Assembly: GCA_002363955.1 (NCBI GenBank)
Contig: DEXE01000008.1
Location: forward strand, 1 to 64,000
Source: Methylophaga sp. UBA3192
GTDB taxonomy: Bacteria; Pseudomonadota; Gammaproteobacteria; Nitrosococcales; Methylophagaceae
Direction of reading: 5' to 3'
Length of the DNA: 64,000 nucleotides
In this document: piece by piece, positions 60,470-64,000 of the stretch
Layout of the letters: each line of letters opens with the position of its first letter
Position numbering within the stretch: the first letter of the stretch is position 1
Position numbers and translations under genes: made by a program
The notes under the pieces: model-generated
What the model saw: only the letters and a program-made list of their open reading frames with translations
The model's database searches: none
What the model was told of the DNA's origin: nothing

Positions 60470-63400
60470 ATGATTAATTTTATTGTACGATTTTCTGTCG
60501 AGCGCCGATGGCTGGTGCTTTTATTAACAGTGCTTATAGCTGGAGTGGGCGCTTACAATGTTTTTCAGCTTAATATTGATGCCGTACCGGATATTACCAA
60601 TATCCAGGTGCAGATTAATACCGAGGCAGAGGGGTATTCACCATTAGAGGTTGAACAACGGATTACCTATAGTGTTGAAAATGCGATGGCTGGGTTACCC
60701 AATCTGGACTATACCCGTTCGTTATCGCGATATGGTTTATCTCAGGTCACGGTGGTGTTTGAAGAAGATACTGATATATATCTCGCCAGGCAGTTGATAA
60801 ATGAACGTCTTCAAGGTGTTCGCTCTGAGTTACCCGCGAAAATAGAACCCCAGATGGGGCCTATAGCAACCGGTCTTGGAGAAGTGTTTACCTACAGTGT
60901 CACTGCCAGAGCGGATGCGTTGAAGGCAGATGGCAAACCTTATTCGGCAGAAGACTTACGTACCATACAGGACTGGATTATCCGGCCCCAATTGGTGAAA
61001 GTACCGGGAGTCACCGAAATTAATAGCATTGGTGGCTATGAGCGTGAATATCAGGTGGCCCCCGATCCTGCTAAATTACTGGCCTACAAGGTCAGCCTGT
61101 CCGAGCTGGGTGAGGCATTAATCCGCAACAACCAGAACACGGGTGCTGGTTATATCGAACGCAATGGCGAGCAATGGCTGGTACGTTCTCCCGGACAATT
61201 ATCCTCACTTGAAGATATTCGTAATGTGGTTATTACCAAACGTGATGACACACCGATTCGGGTGGCGGATGTGGCCAAGGTATTTTATGGAAAACAGTTG
61301 CGTACTGGCGCAGCCACCCGGGATGGTAAGGAAACAGTGTTAGGCACGGCTTTTATGTTGATCGGCGAAAACAGTCGAGTGGTCGCGAAAGCGGTTGCCG
61401 AGCGATTGGAACAGGTGAACCAGAGTTTGCCCGAAGGTATCCTGGCTGAAGCGGTTTACGACCGAACCACACTTGTGGAAAGAACCCTTAAAACGGTGCA
61501 GAAAAACTTGTTTGAGGGCGCTTTACTGGTTGTCGTGGTGTTGTTTTTAATGTTGGGCAATATTCGGGCAGCACTGATAACCGCCTTGGTTATACCGTTA
61601 AGCATGTTATTTGCCGTTACCGGCATGGTAAGCAATCGGGTATCGGGAAATTTGATGAGCCTGGGAGCGATTGATTTTGGTCTGATTGTTGATGGTGCCG
61701 TCATTGTCGTGGAAAACGCTTTGCGACGACTGGGTCTTGCGCAACAGCGTCTGGGCCGGATGTTAAGTGTGCAGGAACGTTTGGCAGAGGTAATTGAAAG
61801 CACGCGTGAAGTCTTTAATCCGGCGGTATTTGGCATGTTCATTATCATGCTGGTGTATCTGCCGATTTTTGCACTGAGTGGTGTTGAGGGGAAAATGTTC
61901 CACCCCATGGCGTTTACAGTGGTGGCGGCATTAATCGGTGCTTTGGTGTTTGCCGTGACCTTTGTCCCTGCCGCGGTGGCCATTTTGATTACAGGCAAAG
62001 TTGCCGAGCGTGAAAACCTCCTCATGCGAATGGCTCGCTGGATTTACCGTCCGGTGTTAAGTCTGTCTTTGCGTCTGCCCATTTTAATCGTGGTATTGGC
62101 GACGCTGATGGTCAGTATCACGGTTTATTATGGTTCGCGTTTAGGCAGCGAGTTTCTGCCACAACTTGATGAAGGGGATATTGCGCTGCATGCCTTACGG
62201 GTTACCGGCACGGGGCTTGAACAATCGGTGGCGATGCAAAACCAGCTGGAGTCAGTAATTGCGGAGTTTCCACAGGTTAAGCATGTTTATTCAAAAATTG
62301 GTACGCCGGATATTGCTACCGATCCGATGCCACCGAGTGTTGCCGATACATTTGTGATTATGCAACCCATCGAGCAATGGCCTGATCCTCAATTGAGCAA
62401 AGCGGAATTCCTGTCAAAATTACGCGACAGTGTTGAAGCGGTGCCGGGAAATCTTTATGAATTTACCCAACCGATTGAAATGCGTTTCAATGAATTGATT
62501 GCTGGCGTGCGTGCAGACGTTGCCCTGAGGATATATGGCGATAATCTGGATACGCTTTACCAACTGGGGGAACGAGCTGAGCAACTGTTGTCAGAAGTTG
62601 CTGGTGCCACAGATGTCAGAATGGAACAACTTACCGGTTTGCCGATGTTGTCGATTGAGCCGCAGCGTGATCATCTTGCGTTATTAGGGTTGGATATAGC
62701 CAGTTTGCAACAAAATATTCAGACTGCGATTGGTGGTACATCTGCCGGGCTGATTTATGAAGGTGATAAACGCTTCCGCATTGTTGTTCGTCTGGACGAT
62801 GAGATACGTAAAAATCCACAGTTGCTGGCAAAATTACCCATTGCTTTGCCGGATAGCGATGATCCGGAACTGTCGTATGTTCCACTGGGTGAAATTGCTG
62901 ATATTCATGAAATCAGTGGTCCCAATCAGATAAATCGTGAAAGCGGTAAAAGACATGTGATTGTCAGTGCCAATGTGGTCGACAGAGATTTGGGATCATT
63001 TATCGCTGATGTTCAGCAGAACGCACAACAACTTGATTTGCCCGCCGGGTATTGGCTGGAATACGGCGGCACATTTGAACAATTGCAGTCAGCCAGTAAG
63101 CGTCTGATGGTTGTGGTACCTGTGACGCTATTACTGATTCTGCTGTTATTGTTCAGTGTCTTTAATTCACTGCGAGATGCGTTATTGATCTTTACCGGTG
63201 TGCCAATGGCCTTAACCGGCGGCTTGATTGCATTAATGCTGCGGGATATGCCGTTATCCATATCTGCGGCGGTGGGATTTATTGCTTTATCAGGCATCGC
63301 GGTATTAAACGGTGTGGTGATGTTGACGTTTATACGACAGTTGCGTGAACAGGGCTTAGCGCTTATGGAATCGGTTTTTCAGGGAGCGATGCAGCGATTA

Positions 63401-63592
63401 CGACCGGTAATGATGACGGCCTTGGTGGCAGGTTTAGGTTTTCTGCCGATGGCTTTGAATACGGGGACCGGTGCAGAAGTACAACGACCATTAGCCACGG
63501 TGGTGGTTGGCGGCATTGTCTCATCAACGTTATTAACGCTATTAGTGTTGCCTGCTTTGTACCTCCTGGCCTATCGGTTCAAAACCAGGTAG
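60470..63592 (+). CDS. czcA: Heavy-metal efflux RND transporter CzcA
   Basis: 1040-residue inner-membrane proton-driven pump with 12 helices and two large periplasmic loops. The family signature is DFGLIVDGAVIVVEN (proton-relay acidic residues), the form found in the Zn/Co/Cd (HME1-like) pumps rather than the Cu/Ag CusA form. GGAG lies seven bases before the ATG. Exact metal range is not decided by sequence. A strong terminator follows. Confidence 0.93.
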   Translation: MINFIVRFSVERRWLVLLLTVLIAGVGAYNVFQLNIDAVPDITNIQVQINTEAEGYSPLEVEQRITYSVENAMAGLPNLDYTRSLSRYGLSQVTVVFEEDTDIYLARQLINERLQGVRSELPAKIEPQMGPIATGLGEVFTYSVTARADALKADGKPYSAEDLRTIQDWIIRPQLVKVPGVTEINSIGGYEREYQVAPDPAKLLAYKVSLSELGEALIRNNQNTGAGYIERNGEQWLVRSPGQLSSLEDIRNVVITKRDDTPIRVADVAKVFYGKQLRTGAATRDGKETVLGTAFMLIGENSRVVAKAVAERLEQVNQSLPEGILAEAVYDRTTLVERTLKTVQKNLFEGALLVVVVLFLMLGNIRAALITALVIPLSMLFAVTGMVSNRVSGNLMSLGAIDFGLIVDGAVIVVENALRRLGLAQQRLGRMLSVQERLAEVIESTREVFNPAVFGMFIIMLVYLPIFALSGVEGKMFHPMAFTVVAALIGALVFAVTFVPAAVAILITGKVAERENLLMRMARWIYRPVLSLSLRLPILIVVLATLMVSITVYYGSRLGSEFLPQLDEGDIALHALRVTGTGLEQSVAMQNQLESVIAEFPQVKHVYSKIGTPDIATDPMPPSVADTFVIMQPIEQWPDPQLSKAEFLSKLRDSVEAVPGNLYEFTQPIEMRFNELIAGVRADVALRIYGDNLDTLYQLGERAEQLLSEVAGATDVRMEQLTGLPMLSIEPQRDHLALLGLDIASLQQNIQTAIGGTSAGLIYEGDKRFRIVVRLDDEIRKNPQLLAKLPIALPDSDDPELSYVPLGEIADIHEISGPNQINRESGKRHVIVSANVVDRDLGSFIADVQQNAQQLDLPAGYWLEYGGTFEQLQSASKRLMVVVPVTLLLILLLLFSVFNSLRDALLIFTGVPMALTGGLIALMLRDMPLSISAAVGFIALSGIAVLNGVVMLTFIRQLREQGLALMESVFQGAMQRLRPVMMTALVAGLGFLPMALNTGTGAEVQRPLATVVVGGIVSSTLLTLLVLPALYLLAYRFKTR

Positions 63593-63601
63593 AGCAGAAA
63601 T

Positions 63602-63629
63602 GAAAAAGCCGGGTAACCCCGGCTTTTTC
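63602..63629. terminator. Bidirectional intrinsic terminator after czcA
   Basis: GAAAAAGCCGGG pairs perfectly with CCCGGCTTTTTC (12 bp) around a four-base loop, between the convergent czcA and DUF4168 genes. Confidence 0.9.
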
Positions 63630-63653
63630 ACAATAGATGACGCTAAAACAACC

Positions 63654-64000
63654 TTAGTTCAGCATGGATTGCACTTTATCACGCAATTCAGGATCGCTTT
63701 GAATAGCCAATGCAATATTGCTGTAAGTTTCAACATCTAAGCCCGTTTCCTGAACGGTCTGAACCATTTTCTGGCTCGCTTCTTGTTGTAACTGAGCTGC
63801 TTGATCTGGATCTTCTGTGCTTTCCAGACGACCAGAATATTCGCTGCGGATTCCTTCAAGATCATCCTGTACATCAGCAAATTTTTGCAGATCTGCATCA
63901 CTGAAATCAGCAGCTGGAGCAGTTTCAGGCATAGGCGCTTGAGGTGTAGCCTGCTCCGGTGAGCCGTACCCCTGTTCTGCCATCGCAGAACTACTTAGAC
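63654..64000 (-). CDS. DUF4168-like secreted protein, 5' end outside the window
   Basis: The visible part ends in a helical domain rich in Gln, Glu and Asp (FSDADLQKFADVQDDLEGIR) like DUF4168. An ATG at 63983 would give 109 residues, but the frame stays open upstream to the window edge and reads ...LSSSAMAEQGYGSPE, which looks like the end of a signal peptide cut after AMA. So the true start most likely lies beyond the window and the gene is partial here. Function unknown. Confidence 0.75.
   Translation of the reverse strand, partial: LSSSAMAEQGYGSPEQATPQAPMPETAPAADFSDADLQKFADVQDDLEGIRSEYSGRLESTEDPDQAAQLQQEASQKMVQTVQETGLDVETYSNIALAIQSDPELRDKVQSMLN

Noticed and set aside
61456..62025. 189-residue open frame antisense to czcA
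   Set aside because: Lies wholly opposite a strongly conserved transporter gene and its protein has no domain pattern; it is a codon-bias shadow.

Overview
The window looks like a chromosome segment of a methylotrophic gammaproteobacterium, most likely Methylophaga or a close relative. Three things point there. The housekeeping gene order is gammaproteobacterial: rpsU-yqeY-dnaG-rpoD-tRNA-Ile2, gpmI-envC-ctpA, rhodanese-grxC-secB-gpsA, and a divergent metE/metR pair. A four-gene overlapping cluster for tetrahydromethanopterin and methylofuran metabolism is present, which is a marker of methylotrophs. An fba-fbp-tpiA block suits a sugar-phosphate (ribulose monophosphate type) C1 metabolism. The genus is an inference from gene content, since no database search was possible.

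Layout. 1-5 kb: type II NADH dehydrogenase, then the flavoprotein / dihydropteroate-synthase-like / DUF447 / MfnB cluster. 5-10 kb: two LysR regulators around metE, and a two-receiver response regulator. 10-15 kb (minus strand): gpmI-envC-ctpA-DJ-1-response regulator operon. 15-18.5 kb (plus strand): ArsR regulator, rhodanese, grxC, secB, gpsA and a lipoprotein. 18.5-23 kb: MidA-type methyltransferase, the pterin genes folM/folK/folB, plsY and tsaD. 23-27.6 kb: rpsU-yqeY-dnaG-rpoD and a tRNA-Ile2(CAT).

27.55-36.8 kb is a compact integrative island of about 9.2 kb. It sits in the 3' half of the tRNA and is bounded by 90-bp direct repeats with one mismatch. It carries a tyrosine integrase, an AlpA-type regulator, a DUF3987 protein, a GIY-YIG/DUF4357 protein and a small membrane protein. 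It also carries a two-gene unit: a 1001-residue SF2 helicase with a possible C-terminal PD-(D/E)xK nuclease, followed by an SRA-HNH modification-dependent endonuclease. This pair is the best candidate in the window for an undescribed system, probably defence against modified DNA.

36.8-40 kb: tpiA-fbp-fba. 40-46 kb: ankyrin protein, small membrane and lipoprotein genes missing from length-filtered gene calls, a FecR/OmpA/TolC export operon behind a CRP-like box, and a cytoplasmic molybdopterin oxidoreductase. 46.1-46.8 kb is a gene-free stretch packed with at least six hairpins. 46.8-53.3 kb: thiol peroxidase, an unknown protein, a Tat-exported molybdenum hydroxylase (two subunits) with XdhC and MocA-like maturation factors, and a Crp/Fnr regulator. 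53.6-55.7 kb is a cluster of small envelope/stress proteins. 55.7-63.6 kb: sodium:solute symporter, a small lipoprotein, a His-rich peptide and a CzcCBA heavy-metal efflux system. The window ends inside a DUF4168 secreted-protein gene.

A 21-nt sequence at the left edge recurs as one arm of a perfect 20-bp palindrome after the gpsA-lipoprotein operon, so a dispersed palindromic repeat is present in this genome.
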